Part shown: positions 33,387 through 41,117 of the stretch, piece after piece
How the letters are laid out: every line of letters starts with the position of its first letter
Position numbering within the stretch: the first letter of the stretch is position 1
Notes under the pieces: generated by a model
What the model saw: the letters and a program-made list of their open reading frames with translations, nothing else
Database searches by the model: none
Told to the model about the DNA's origin: nothing
Made by a program: the position numbers and the translations under genes
Assembly (NCBI GenBank): GCA_015056155.1
Contig: SVGU01000014.1
Coordinates: 1-46,972 of the forward strand
Direction of reading: 5' to 3'
Length of the DNA stretch: 46,972 nt
Origin: Clostridiales bacterium
GTDB lineage: Bacteria > Bacillota > Clostridia > Christensenellales > Aristaeellaceae

Positions 33387-34870
33387 AGATGCCTCCTCGG
33401 GTACAGGATGATGAGCGCGGCAGCGAGGATGGCCAGCGGCAGGGCGACCAGCAGAACGCTGCTGAGGGTGATCGCACCGGAAGACAGCGCCGGACGGGCG
33501 GCCACCTTGGGCGCGATATTCAGGGACGCGGAATCGCTGCCGGTGAGGTAATCCATCACGCGGAGCAGGAATTCACGGGTGTTGGCGCTGCTGTGGGCGG
33601 CCTCGCTGATGAGCATGGACGTGGAGCCCAGGATGACCGCGCGGCTCACCTCGCCCGTCTCGGAGAAGCGGTAGGCTTCGATGCCCAGCGTGAAGGGGCC
33701 GGTTGGGTCGTCGGGAGACTGGGCGATGCTCTGGTTGCTCAGCGTCGTCTGGTGCAGATAGGACTTTTCGCCGGAGGTCAGCAGCGGAGCTGTGTGCAGC
33801 GTACTGGTGCTTTCCGGGGTCTCAAAAGCGCGGCAAAGCGGCATGTACAGCTTGAGCGCGCCGGCGTACATCATGTCGAAGGTGGTTTCGGCAGCCTGCA
33901 GGTCTGCGCGCAGGTTGTAGCGGTACAGGCCGTCATAGCTGCCGGGCTCGCCGGCGGAGGCCCAGACCATGCCGTCCAGCGGGACGAAGCCGAACACGCG
34001 CAGCAGCTCGCGGTAATTGGGCATGCCCATGGGCAGCGCGGAGGAGCCGTTGATCGGGTCATCTGCGGAGGCGGCGAAGAGGAAGCTGCCGCCCGCGTTC
34101 ATGAAGGCGGCGAGCTTCTCCAGCTCGGCGGCGGTCAGGTCGAACTGGGGCGAGAGGAAGACCACCACGTCGCCGCGCTTCAGCTCTGCCTTGGCAAGCG
34201 TCGTGTAGCGCACGTCGAAATGGCTGTCCAGCAGCAGCTCGTTCAGCAGCGCGGCGCTCTGGTAATCGGCCTCGCTGTGCCCCTGGATCATGTAGACCAT
34301 GGGGATGTCGGTCTGCGTGACGTAGGAGATAGCGGCGGTGAGCGCCTGTTCATAGGTGACGGAGTCGATGTGGAGCCTGTTGGCCTCCAGATCGACGGTG
34401 GCGCTGACGAAGCTGCTGCCCGTCAGGACGCGGAAGCGCTCCGTGGCTGCGCAGTAGACCACCAGACAGTCGGAGGTGACCTGATCGTCCGAGGTGGTGC
34501 CGGAGAAGGCGGTGGCCATCGTCGGATGCAGGCTCAGCGGCGTCTGCGACCAGGAAAGGTGTTCGGAGGCGGCGCAGTAGCGGTTGAGGAGCTCCTGCAG
34601 CTGAGGGTCCTCATAGCCGCGCTCCCACATCGCGTAGATCTCGACCGGGGTGTTCAACCCGGACAGCACCTGCTCCGTAGCGTCCGAATAGGTGGTGATG
34701 CGGTTGAAGGAGCAGTCCACGCGCCACATGTACCGGTCCTCCAGCGCGGTGAACAGGCCGTTGAGCGCCACGAGCACAGCCAGAGAGGCGCACAGCAGCA
34801 GCGTGGACAGGCTGCCGTAGCGCAGCCGGGGGTTCTGCCAGAAGCGGAGATCGATCTTCTTCATCTTCAT
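33383..34870 (-). CDS. GldG-like ABC transporter auxiliary protein
   Basis: A 495-residue protein with a membrane helix near the N-terminus (about residues 22-42) and another at the C-terminus (SSVLLVALPLAILAAALIIL). The large extracytoplasmic region between resembles the ABC_transp_aux/GldG family: FNRITTYSDATEQVLSGLNTPVEIYAM at the start, VYMIQGHSEADYQS, and GDVVVFLSPQFDLTAAELEKLAAFMNAGGSFL in the middle. Gld-type proteins work with the adjacent ABC-2 permease; in Bacteroidota the set is needed for gliding, elsewhere its substrate is unknown. Its ATG overlaps the permease stop (ATGA). Confidence 0.87.
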   Translation of the reverse strand: MKMKKIDLRFWQNPRLRYGSLSTLLLCASLAVLVALNGLFTALEDRYMWRVDCSFNRITTYSDATEQVLSGLNTPVEIYAMWERGYEDPQLQELLNRYCAASEHLSWSQTPLSLHPTMATAFSGTTSDDQVTSDCLVVYCAATERFRVLTGSSFVSATVDLEANRLHIDSVTYEQALTAAISYVTQTDIPMVYMIQGHSEADYQSAALLNELLLDSHFDVRYTTLAKAELKRGDVVVFLSPQFDLTAAELEKLAAFMNAGGSFLFAASADDPINGSSALPMGMPNYRELLRVFGFVPLDGMVWASAGEPGSYDGLYRYNLRADLQAAETTFDMMYAGALKLYMPLCRAFETPESTSTLHTAPLLTSGEKSYLHQTTLSNQSIAQSPDDPTGPFTLGIEAYRFSETGEVSRAVILGSTSMLISEAAHSSANTREFLLRVMDYLTGSDSASLNIAPKVAARPALSSGAITLSSVLLVALPLAILAAALIILYPRRHL

Positions 34871-35577
34871 GCCCCCCTGTATCGGCGGCTGTCCAGCATG
34901 TGGATGGTCAGCACGAGGAATGCCGCGGTGATGGACAGGAAATATCCGGCGTTGGCGAAGGAAAGCTGCCCGATCATGAAGGCTTCGCTCCGCTCATAGA
35001 GGCTGAAGAAGGACAGCAGGCGGCGGATGAAGCCGCTGCTCACGGCGGCTTGCAGCATATCGAGGATCCACAGCAGGAAGTTCGCGCCGAAGGCCATCAC
35101 GGCAGCGGTCACCTGATTGGCGGCGCAGCCCGAGAGGAACAGGTCGATGGCGATGAACGCGCAGCCCTGCAGGACAAAGCCGAGGTAGCAGACCAGCAGC
35201 TCCGCCGGGTAGACCTGCCCGTAGATCGCCACGATCAGCACGAACAGGAGCGTCAGCACCACGGAGAGGAGCATCACCGTGACGGCCGCGAGGTACTTGC
35301 CCAGCACGACGCCGGGCAGGGAGACCGGGCTGGTCAGCAGGAGCTGATCGGTGCGCTTCTGCTTTTCTTCCGCCAGCAGCCGCATCGTCAGCACCGGGCA
35401 CAGCAGCATCCACAGATAGCTCAGCAGGCGGATAAAGGCCGGCAGATCGCTGGAGCCGCTTTGGAGGATGGTGGTATAGAACATCACGGAGGAGAGCAGC
35501 AGGAACACGCCCATGAACACATAGCCCACCGGCGTAAAGAAATACCCCTGCAGCTCGCGTTTCCAGATCGCACGCAA
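34867..35577 (-). CDS. ABC-2 type permease (GldF/NosY-like)
   Basis: A 236-residue membrane protein with six helices. It begins MRAIWKRELQGYFFTPVGYVF, a hallmark of GldF-like permeases, and has the conserved LLAEEKQKRTDQLLLTSPVS loop followed by VVLGKYLAAVTVML. It forms the membrane channel of the ABC system with the ATPase encoded 34 bases upstream and the GldG-like protein encoded downstream with a 4-base overlap. Confidence 0.9.
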   Translation of the reverse strand: MRAIWKRELQGYFFTPVGYVFMGVFLLLSSVMFYTTILQSGSSDLPAFIRLLSYLWMLLCPVLTMRLLAEEKQKRTDQLLLTSPVSLPGVVLGKYLAAVTVMLLSVVLTLLFVLIVAIYGQVYPAELLVCYLGFVLQGCAFIAIDLFLSGCAANQVTAAVMAFGANFLLWILDMLQAAVSSGFIRRLLSFFSLYERSEAFMIGQLSFANAGYFLSITAAFLVLTIHMLDSRRYRGA

Positions 35578-35611
35578 TTCGTTTCACCTGTCCTGATCAG
35601 TATTTGTTGCC

Positions 35612-36562
35612 TCAGAGGGCTGCGTCGTCCTCGGACGTCAGGCGGAGGAAGAACTCCTCCAGCGTGTCCCGCTCCTGCGACAGCATGTGCAGCGGTGCGT
35701 TCAGCCCGCAAAGGAGGCTGAACAGCTGCGCCTGCGGGGCGGGAATCGCGTCGGGCGCGCACTCCAGCAGCACCTCGGTCATGTTCTTCCCGGAGCCGGG
35801 CAGCGTTTTGACCCGCCGCACGCAGGGGAGGGACTGCAGCGCAGGCAGAAGCTCCTTCTGTGCACCGGCGATCGAGGCCCGCAGGCGTAGGGAATCATCC
35901 CCGTCGGTCAGGGCGGTCATGTCGGCCTCCCGGATGAGCCGGCCCTTGTGCAGGATCACGACCCGCTGGCAAAGCTGCTGGATCTCCGGCAGCATGTGGG
36001 AGGAGAAGATGACGGTATGCTTCTGGCCGAGACGACGGATCAGCTGGCGAATCTCCGCGACCTGCCGGGGATCCAGTCCGACCGTGGGCTCGTCCAGCAC
36101 CAGCACCGGCGGATCGCCGCACAGCGCCTGCGCGATCCCCACGCGCTGCCGGTAGCCCTTGGACAGGTGGCCGATGATCCGGCCCTGCACCTCATGAAGG
36201 CCGCAGACGTCCATGATCTCACGTACGTGCTGGCGGATCGCGCGGGGCTGCACCTCCTTGAGCTCGCAGACGAAGGCGAGGTAGGAGCGGACCGTCATTT
36301 CGTCATACAGCGGCGGCCTTTCCGGCAGATAGCCGATGCGGCGCTTGCATTCCCGCGCGTGGGTCAGCATATCCATGCCATCGACAAGCACCTGGCCGCT
36401 GGTGGGGGGCATATATCCGGTGAGGATGTTGAGGGTCGTCGTCTTGCCTGCGCCGTTCTGGCCAAGCAGACCGATGATCTGCCCCTCCGGCGCGCGGAAG
36501 GACAAATCGGAGACGGCCGCCGCAGCGCCGTAGCGCTTGGTGACCTGCTTCAGCTCGATCAT
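35612..36562 (-). CDS. ABC transporter ATP-binding protein (GldA-like)
   Basis: A 316-residue ABC ATPase that would power the neighbouring permease. Walker A is GQNGAGKT (residues 34-41), the signature is LSKGYRQRVGIAQAL, Walker B is VLVLDEPTVGLDP, and the switch is IFSSHML. The loop YLPERPPLYDEMTV is typical of the GldA/NosF/CcmA-like group. A C-terminal extension of about 100 residues follows, as in that group. I start at the ATG at 36562 (MIELKQVTK), 7 bases after AGGAGG. It is the first gene of the four-gene operon. Confidence 0.92.
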   Translation of the reverse strand: MIELKQVTKRYGAAAAVSDLSFRAPEGQIIGLLGQNGAGKTTTLNILTGYMPPTSGQVLVDGMDMLTHARECKRRIGYLPERPPLYDEMTVRSYLAFVCELKEVQPRAIRQHVREIMDVCGLHEVQGRIIGHLSKGYRQRVGIAQALCGDPPVLVLDEPTVGLDPRQVAEIRQLIRRLGQKHTVIFSSHMLPEIQQLCQRVVILHKGRLIREADMTALTDGDDSLRLRASIAGAQKELLPALQSLPCVRRVKTLPGSGKNMTEVLLECAPDAIPAPQAQLFSLLCGLNAPLHMLSQERDTLEEFFLRLTSEDDAAL

Positions 36563-36589
36563 GGCAATACCTCCTGACATACCTCAACC

Positions 36590-36595
36590 ATTATA
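36590..36595 (-). promoter_or_regulatory. -10 element of the Gld-type ABC operon
   Basis: A consensus TATAAT on the minus strand lies 27 bases before the ATPase start. No good -35 is visible at the right distance, so an activator may be needed. Confidence 0.5.
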
Positions 36596-36648
36596 ACAGA
36601 TTTCCCGGCGCAATGCATGAACAAAGTGTAAAACTCCCTCATGCCAGC

Positions 36649-36673
36649 AAAAAGGCCGGACATATGCCCGGCC
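36649..36673 (-). terminator. terminator of the response regulator gene
   Basis: On the minus strand a GGCCGG/CCGGCC stem (36654-36659 / 36668-36673) is followed by TTTTT (36649-36653). Confidence 0.9.
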
Positions 36674-36686
36674 AGTGATATACGCG

Positions 36687-37331
36687 TTACGCCATTTTCA
36701 GGCGGTAGCCATGCTTGTAGACCGTTTCGATGCAGGAGGGGCCGAGCTTGCGGCGCAGCCGCTGCACATGCACGTCGACCGTGCGCGTTTCGCCCACGCC
36801 CTGATAGCCCCATGCGGTGCGGAGCAGCTCCTCGCGGGACAGCGCCGCATCGGGGGACTGCATCAGCGCGTGCAGCAGGGAGAATTCCTGCGCCGTCAGG
36901 GTCAATTGCTCACCGGCGAGGGTGGCTTCGCGGCGCTCCGTGTCCAGCCGCAGCGGACCGATGGTCAGCAGGCGGTTCGTCTCGGCCAGCAGGGCGGAAA
37001 CGATCGTACGCAGCTCCTCGGCGGTGAAGGGGGCGGGCAGGACGCCGCAGCACCCCTGATACAGCGCCCGCAGATGGGTCGCGTTCCCGGCTTCGCCCGC
37101 GATAAACAGCACCGGCCAGCCGCGGTCCTCCAGCACGCGGAGCAGCCGGAAGCTCTCCGTCCACGGCAGGCGGGTGTTGAGGATGGTCAGCATCCGGGGG
37201 CAGTCCTGCAGGATCTCCGCGCATTCCGCAATGGACGCGGCAATGCGGCAGCGGCAGCCTTCGCTTTCGAGCGCAGCATTCATCAGATAAGCCTGGTGCA
37301 GATCGGGTTCGATGATCAGAATATCAGACAT
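36687..37331 (-). CDS. OmpR-type response regulator with degenerate receiver
   Basis: A 214-residue protein. Residues 1-115 are a receiver-like domain. The phospho-acceptor position is Asn52 (TILNTRLP, where others have Asp). The switch Thr/Ser is Ala78 (LFIAGEAGN) and the invariant Lys before Pro-Phe is Ala100 (LPAPFTAEEL). Residues about 120-214 are an intact winged helix (LTAQEFSLLHALMQ, LREELL-type helix, RTVDVHVQRLRRKLG, IETVYKHGYRL). It should therefore bind DNA without phosphorylation. No histidine kinase gene is adjacent. I start at the ATG at 37331 (MSDILIIEPD), 9 bases after GAGGTG. Confidence 0.9.
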   Translation of the reverse strand: MSDILIIEPDLHQAYLMNAALESEGCRCRIAASIAECAEILQDCPRMLTILNTRLPWTESFRLLRVLEDRGWPVLFIAGEAGNATHLRALYQGCCGVLPAPFTAEELRTIVSALLAETNRLLTIGPLRLDTERREATLAGEQLTLTAQEFSLLHALMQSPDAALSREELLRTAWGYQGVGETRTVDVHVQRLRRKLGPSCIETVYKHGYRLKMA

Positions 37332-37343
37332 GGTATTTCTCAC

Positions 37344-37529
37344 CTCATTGTGTGGTGCGACCGGTGTGCGTCGCGGGTTCGGCGGGCGGCTGAGGAGCCG
37401 CAGCGCCTGCTGTGTTCATTCGATATCGGGCCGGGAGGGGGACGTCTGCAGCTCCCGGCGCTTTCACAAGTAATGACGAATAACGGAGGCGTTTCGTTTC
37501 ATTTGGTCACAATTTTGTGAATTTCGAAC
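37344..37529. promoter_or_regulatory. upstream region of the response regulator gene
   Basis: This is a gap of about 190 bases with no gene. It holds an inverted repeat TCACAA-2-TTGTGA (37507-37520), a further TCACAA at 37464-37469 and a small GCGGCT/AGCCGC hairpin near 37385-37400. TTTGTGAATT (37514-37523) recurs in the promoter of the next gene. These repeats may be regulator binding sites. I cannot place a convincing -35/-10 pair. Confidence 0.4.
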
Positions 37530-37559
37530 AAAAAAAGAGACCGGAACTGAGTCGGTCTC
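37530..37559 (-). terminator. terminator of the small membrane protein gene
   Basis: On the minus strand a 7-bp stem GAGACCG/CGGTCTC (37537-37543 / 37553-37559) is followed by TTTTTTT. Confidence 0.92.
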
Positions 37560-37578
37560 TGGTAAATGTGATGGATAC

Positions 37579-38082
37579 TTATGCGCGCTGCACATCGGCG
37601 ATAATCAGGTCGTGATGGGTGATGCGGAGCATGTCGCCCTCCTTGAAATCAGGGAAATCCTTCAGGGCGTCGAAATAGAACAGCCGGTCATAGGGGCGGC
37701 CCTTGCCGTCATAGTCCAGGCAGAATACGGCGTGGCAGTTCACGCCGTCCACGAGGCTGATGTCCTCGCTGATGGAGATGAAGGGCAGCGTCGTCTCACG
37801 GGATCGGCCGTGCAGCATGTCGTGCAGGTGGCGCTTGTAGCAGCGCAGGGGCTTGATCGCCAGGTCATACGCGGCGATGAGGATCACGCCGATCAGCACC
37901 GTGCAGGCGGAGGTGACCCACTCCACCCGGTAGATCAGGGATACGATCAGCAGCGCCAGCAACGCCGCGCAGGGGATCGCGATGAGCGTCCAGCGGTGGT
38001 TCAGCTGCTGGCTGATGGCCTCGTGATCCTTCTCGGAATAGATGCTGCTCTGGTTCTGTGCGCTCTTGGCGGATGCTTCCAT
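37579..38082 (-). CDS. small two-TM membrane protein
   Basis: A 167-residue protein with two adjacent membrane helices (about residues 31-51 and 56-75), a charged N-terminus and a cytoplasmic C-terminal domain of about 90 residues (TLPFISISEDISLVDG, CHAVFCLDYDGKGRPYDRLFYF, GDMLRITHHDLIIADV) of short strands. I do not recognise the family. I start at the ATG at 38082 (MEASAKSAQ), with AAAAGGAG 9 bases upstream. Its promoter contains a 10-mer that is also found before the response regulator gene, so it may belong to that regulator's targets. Confidence 0.65.
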   Translation of the reverse strand: MEASAKSAQNQSSIYSEKDHEAISQQLNHRWTLIAIPCAALLALLIVSLIYRVEWVTSACTVLIGVILIAAYDLAIKPLRCYKRHLHDMLHGRSRETTLPFISISEDISLVDGVNCHAVFCLDYDGKGRPYDRLFYFDALKDFPDFKEGDMLRITHHDLIIADVQRA

Positions 38083-38119
38083 GGCAGATGCTCCTTTTGC
38101 GTCATAAATCTTCTCTTCT

Positions 38120-38148
38120 ATGATACGACAGGTTTGTGAATTATGCAA
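38120..38148 (-). promoter_or_regulatory. promoter of the 38082 gene with shared 10-mer
   Basis: On the minus strand TTGCAT (38143-38148) and TATCAT (38120-38125) are separated by 17 bases. The plus-strand 10-mer TTTGTGAATT (38133-38142) lies in the spacer directly against the -35. Confidence 0.7.
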
Positions 38149-38181
38149 GAACAAAGTTCCGGGAAATGCAGCGGTAGAATA

Positions 38182-38210
38182 TTGTCATGATATGTCTGTT
38201 ATGCTACAAT
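38182..38210 (+). promoter_or_regulatory. promoter of the leader and acyltransferase gene
   Basis: TTGTCA (38182-38187) and TACAAT (38205-38210) are separated by 17 bases, with TGC before the -10. Confidence 0.75.
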
Positions 38211-38240
38211 AGACAGGATTGGATGGAAGGAGCGCTGCGC

Positions 38241-38288
38241 ATGAGCCGGCGCAGCAGGAAGGAGGCCAGCCTTGAAACGGATGCGTGA
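38241..38288 (+). CDS. 15-codon leader ORF overlapping the next gene
   Basis: The ATG at 38241 has AAGGAG 8 bases upstream and opens a 15-codon frame (MSRRSRKEASLETDA) that ends at TGA 38286-38288, 17 bases inside the next gene in another frame. The peptide is rich in Arg and Ser. Its ribosomes would cover the binding site and TTG start of the large gene, so it may couple or limit that gene's translation. It could also be a chance ORF. Confidence 0.5.
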   Translation: MSRRSRKEASLETDA

Positions 38289-40353
38289 GCAGGCGATGTT
38301 CATTACGCTGACGAGCCTGTATGCATATATTTTCTGTATGATGTGTTCGCAGGCGCTGACGGGGATGCCGGTATATGGCGGTGCGCTGTTTATGTGCGCG
38401 CGGGTCGCCACGGTCTCCGGTCATATCTTCAGCGCCGGTACGAAGCAGTATTTGCCCCGGGGGATCAAATTGTGGCGGTGGGCGCTGCTGGGCGTCATGC
38501 TGCTGCTGAATCTGTGCGTGGTGGTGCTGTACCCCATGTCGCTGCAGAGTCCGCAGATCTGGCTGCTGTTTGCGCTGGTGCTGTCGATGCAGGTGCGGGA
38601 TACCGTCTGCCAGCGGCTGGCGCGCGTGAATGCAACCGGCGGGCTGTCGGAGCGGCGATTCCTGGTGTATGCGGCGCTGTGGCATGGCGCCGCGATGGCG
38701 ACGGTGCTGGCGGTGCTTCTGTCCAGTCTGACATGGCAGCTGGCCGTCACGATGTTCGGCGGATACCTGCTGTGCAGCCTTGTGTCCTACTATGATATGC
38801 TCAGATGCCGCGACCGGATGAAGGAGGCGGCAGAGAAGACGCCCCCCGAGCCGGAGGAGCGCTGGACCGATGTGCGCAAGGCGAACGCCTTCGCCGTGTT
38901 TGAGCAGCTGACGATGCTGATCATGGCGGCGATGGAAATGACGCTGATCGTCATGTATACCTACCTTGCCGCGACGGCGGAGCAGCTGCTGATCCGCATG
39001 GCGATGGCCGTGCTGACAACGCTGGTCGGCAGTGAAGCCGCAGGCTGGCTGCTGCGCTGGTGCAGGAAGAGGAGCCGTTTCGACCTGAGCAGCCTGATCC
39101 TGGCGGGCCTTGCAATGTGGATCGCCGGGCTGTGGAGCTTCAGCCGGATGCTGGGCGAGGGCATGCCGGAGCTGACGCGCACCTACATCTGCCTTGGCTT
39201 GTGTTCGGTGGGCAGCGCGCTGTGTACGGCATGCCTGGAGGGCATGGAGAAGCCTATGTTCGCGGTGGCGCGCTTCACTACGGGCGACGAGCTCCGCGGA
39301 TACCGGCAGCTGCGGACGGTGAACAGGGAGCTTGCGTCCCTGCTGGGGCATATGCTGGCGCTGGCGGCGCTGACGATCCTGTGCTTCGTGACGACGGCGC
39401 AGGAGCTGCCGCGCACTGTGGCGGAGCTCGCGGCGCAGTTCAAGCCGGTGATGGTCGCGCCGGCGCTGCTGACGGTGCTGATGGCACTGATCTGTGCGCT
39501 GCGCTTCCCGCTGAATAACCGCTACATCGGCAAGGTCATGCGCTTCCTGCACATCCGGGAAAGCGGCGGGGAGAATCCGGCGCTGGAGAAGCAGCTGGAA
39601 TCCGTGGTGATCCAGCGGCATACGCAGCCGTGGCTCATCCGCGCGCTGATGGCCGTCCTCCGCCCGGCATTCCGCCACACGCTGAAGGACGCGGAGAACG
39701 TGAAGCCGGACGAAAGCAACCCCATCGTGTTCCTCTGCAACCATGGCGAGGTGTACGGCCCGGTGGCGGGCATGCTGTTCTGCCCGGTGCCGGTGCGCTC
39801 GTGGAGCATCAGCGACATGATGATCGACCCGAAGGAAGTGGCGGAGTATTCGTATAAGTACACCTTCTCGCAGGTGCGGTGGCTTGGTCCGCTCCGGTGG
39901 CCCGTGGCGCGGGCACTGGGCTATGTTTCCGTCTGGGCGATGAAGAAGCTGGAGGCCGTGCCGGTGTTCCGCAACAAGCCCCGCGAGCTGATGACCACCT
40001 TCCGCAAGTCGGTGGAGGCGATGCAGGCGGGGGACAACCTGCTGATCTTCCCGGAGAACCCGGACGCGGATCCGGATGCGCCGGGCTATGAATCCGGACG
40101 GCCGGGCGAACTGTTCCGGGGCTTCCCGATGCTGGCGCAGGTCTATTACAGCAAGACTGGCAAACGCTGCCGGTTCCTGCCGATGCTGGCGCACAAGGGG
40201 ATGCGGACGCTCTCCTTCGGCACGGAGATCATCTACGACCCGGAGGCGGCGCCCATCGACGAGCGCGACCGCATTGTCGAGGAGGCCTCGCGGCAGATGC
40301 AAGCGCTCTTCGACCGCGAGGAAGCGCTGTATCAGAAGCGGCGCGACAAGTGA
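38272..40353 (+). CDS. MFS-like membrane protein fused to PlsC-like acyltransferase
   Basis: A 693-residue protein. Residues about 10-430 hold ten to twelve membrane segments with an MFS-like rhythm. Residues about 455-693 are a cytoplasmic acyltransferase-like domain: IVFLCNHGEVYGPVAG (His491), the PVFRNKPRELM block, and LLIFPEN (593-596) in place of the usual FPEG. In the HxxxxD motif the Asp position is Gly, so catalysis is uncertain. The layout recalls the lysophospholipid transporter LplT plus acyltransferase Aas pair, here in one chain. The start is TTG at 38272, chosen because AAGGAGG lies 6 bases upstream. Confidence 0.8.
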   Translation: MKRMREQAMFITLTSLYAYIFCMMCSQALTGMPVYGGALFMCARVATVSGHIFSAGTKQYLPRGIKLWRWALLGVMLLLNLCVVVLYPMSLQSPQIWLLFALVLSMQVRDTVCQRLARVNATGGLSERRFLVYAALWHGAAMATVLAVLLSSLTWQLAVTMFGGYLLCSLVSYYDMLRCRDRMKEAAEKTPPEPEERWTDVRKANAFAVFEQLTMLIMAAMEMTLIVMYTYLAATAEQLLIRMAMAVLTTLVGSEAAGWLLRWCRKRSRFDLSSLILAGLAMWIAGLWSFSRMLGEGMPELTRTYICLGLCSVGSALCTACLEGMEKPMFAVARFTTGDELRGYRQLRTVNRELASLLGHMLALAALTILCFVTTAQELPRTVAELAAQFKPVMVAPALLTVLMALICALRFPLNNRYIGKVMRFLHIRESGGENPALEKQLESVVIQRHTQPWLIRALMAVLRPAFRHTLKDAENVKPDESNPIVFLCNHGEVYGPVAGMLFCPVPVRSWSISDMMIDPKEVAEYSYKYTFSQVRWLGPLRWPVARALGYVSVWAMKKLEAVPVFRNKPRELMTTFRKSVEAMQAGDNLLIFPENPDADPDAPGYESGRPGELFRGFPMLAQVYYSKTGKRCRFLPMLAHKGMRTLSFGTEIIYDPEAAPIDERDRIVEEASRQMQALFDREEALYQKRRDK

Positions 40354-40362
40354 ACAAAACGA

Positions 40363-40392
40363 CCCCGGCGGCTCTGCAAGGAACCGTCGGGG
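40363..40392. terminator. terminator between convergent genes
   Basis: A 9-bp stem (CCCCGGCGG 40363-40371 / CCGTCGGGG 40384-40392, one G-U pair) between the acyltransferase and phosphoesterase genes. Confidence 0.65.
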
Positions 40393-40397
40393 CTTCG

Positions 40398-40940
40398 TTA
40401 TGCCTGATATTCGCGGTGGCATGCGCCGCCGAAGTCCAGCCAGCGGAACAGGCCGTTCTCCAGCGTCATGTATCCGTGCCAGCTGTTCTCCTTGGGGATG
40501 GAGACGCTGCCGGGGTTGAGGATGGTCACGCCCTCCTGGTCGAAGCAGACCGGCACGTGGGTGTGACCGTGCAGGAGGAGATCGCCGGGCATCAGCGGCG
40601 GCAGATGCTGGGCGTTGTAGACGTGCCCGTGGGTGCAGTACAGCAGGCGGTTGCCGACGGGCAGGACGGCGTAGTCCGCGAGGATCGGGAAGGGCAGCAC
40701 CATCTGGTCTACCTCGGTGTCGCAGTTGCCGCGCACGCAGAGGATGCGCTCCTTGCGCTCGCTCAGCATCGCGATGACGGCCTTGGGGGCATATTCCTCC
40801 GGCAGGTCATTGCGGGGACCGTGGTACAGGATATCGCCCAGCAGGAGCAGCCGGTCGGCCTGCTCGCGGTCAAAGGCGGAGAGCAGCTCACGCGTGTAGC
40901 GGGCGGAACCGTGAAGGTCGGAAGCGATCAGCCATTTCAT
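40398..40940 (-). CDS. YfcE/MJ0936-type metallophosphoesterase
   Basis: A 180-residue calcineurin-like phosphoesterase. The metal-binding motifs appear in order: ASDLHG (D-x-H), LLLGDILYHGP (GD), VRGNCDTE (GNCD), THGH and LHGHTHVP (GHxH). Close to E. coli YfcE in size and motif order, it would hydrolyse phosphodiesters; the natural substrate is unknown. I start at the ATG at 40940 (MKWLIASDLHG), 8 bases after AAAGGA; an earlier in-frame ATG overlaps that site. Confidence 0.92.
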   Translation of the reverse strand: MKWLIASDLHGSARYTRELLSAFDREQADRLLLLGDILYHGPRNDLPEEYAPKAVIAMLSERKERILCVRGNCDTEVDQMVLPFPILADYAVLPVGNRLLYCTHGHVYNAQHLPPLMPGDLLLHGHTHVPVCFDQEGVTILNPGSVSIPKENSWHGYMTLENGLFRWLDFGGACHREYQA

Positions 40941-40964
40941 GTTCATCATCCTTTCTGTGCTCCT

Positions 40965-40993
40965 ATTGTGCCGGATATGCGCCGGAATGTCAA
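40965..40993 (-). promoter_or_regulatory. promoter of the YfcE-type gene
   Basis: On the minus strand a consensus TTGACA (40988-40993) and CACAAT (40965-40970) are separated by 17 bases. Confidence 0.7.
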
Positions 40994-41057
40994 GCGGAAT
41001 TTCTGAGCACAGAACAAAAATGGAAATGAATGGATGCCCGCTCGCAGCGTTTTTTCC

Positions 41058-41086
41058 TTGTCTGGCGAGCGGTCATGAGGTATAAT
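41058..41086 (+). promoter_or_regulatory. rtcB promoter
   Basis: TTGTCT (41058-41063) and a consensus TATAAT (41081-41086) are separated by 17 bases, 31 bases before the start. Confidence 0.75.
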
Positions 41087-41117
41087 GACAGTGCATTGAT
41101 GAAAGGAGGACGGAAAG

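Noticed and set aside
38185-40422. Open minus-strand frame of 745 codons opposite the acyltransferase gene
   Set aside because: It is His/Arg/Gln-rich with no recognisable domain, and the plus-strand frame has membrane segments, motifs, promoter and ribosome site.
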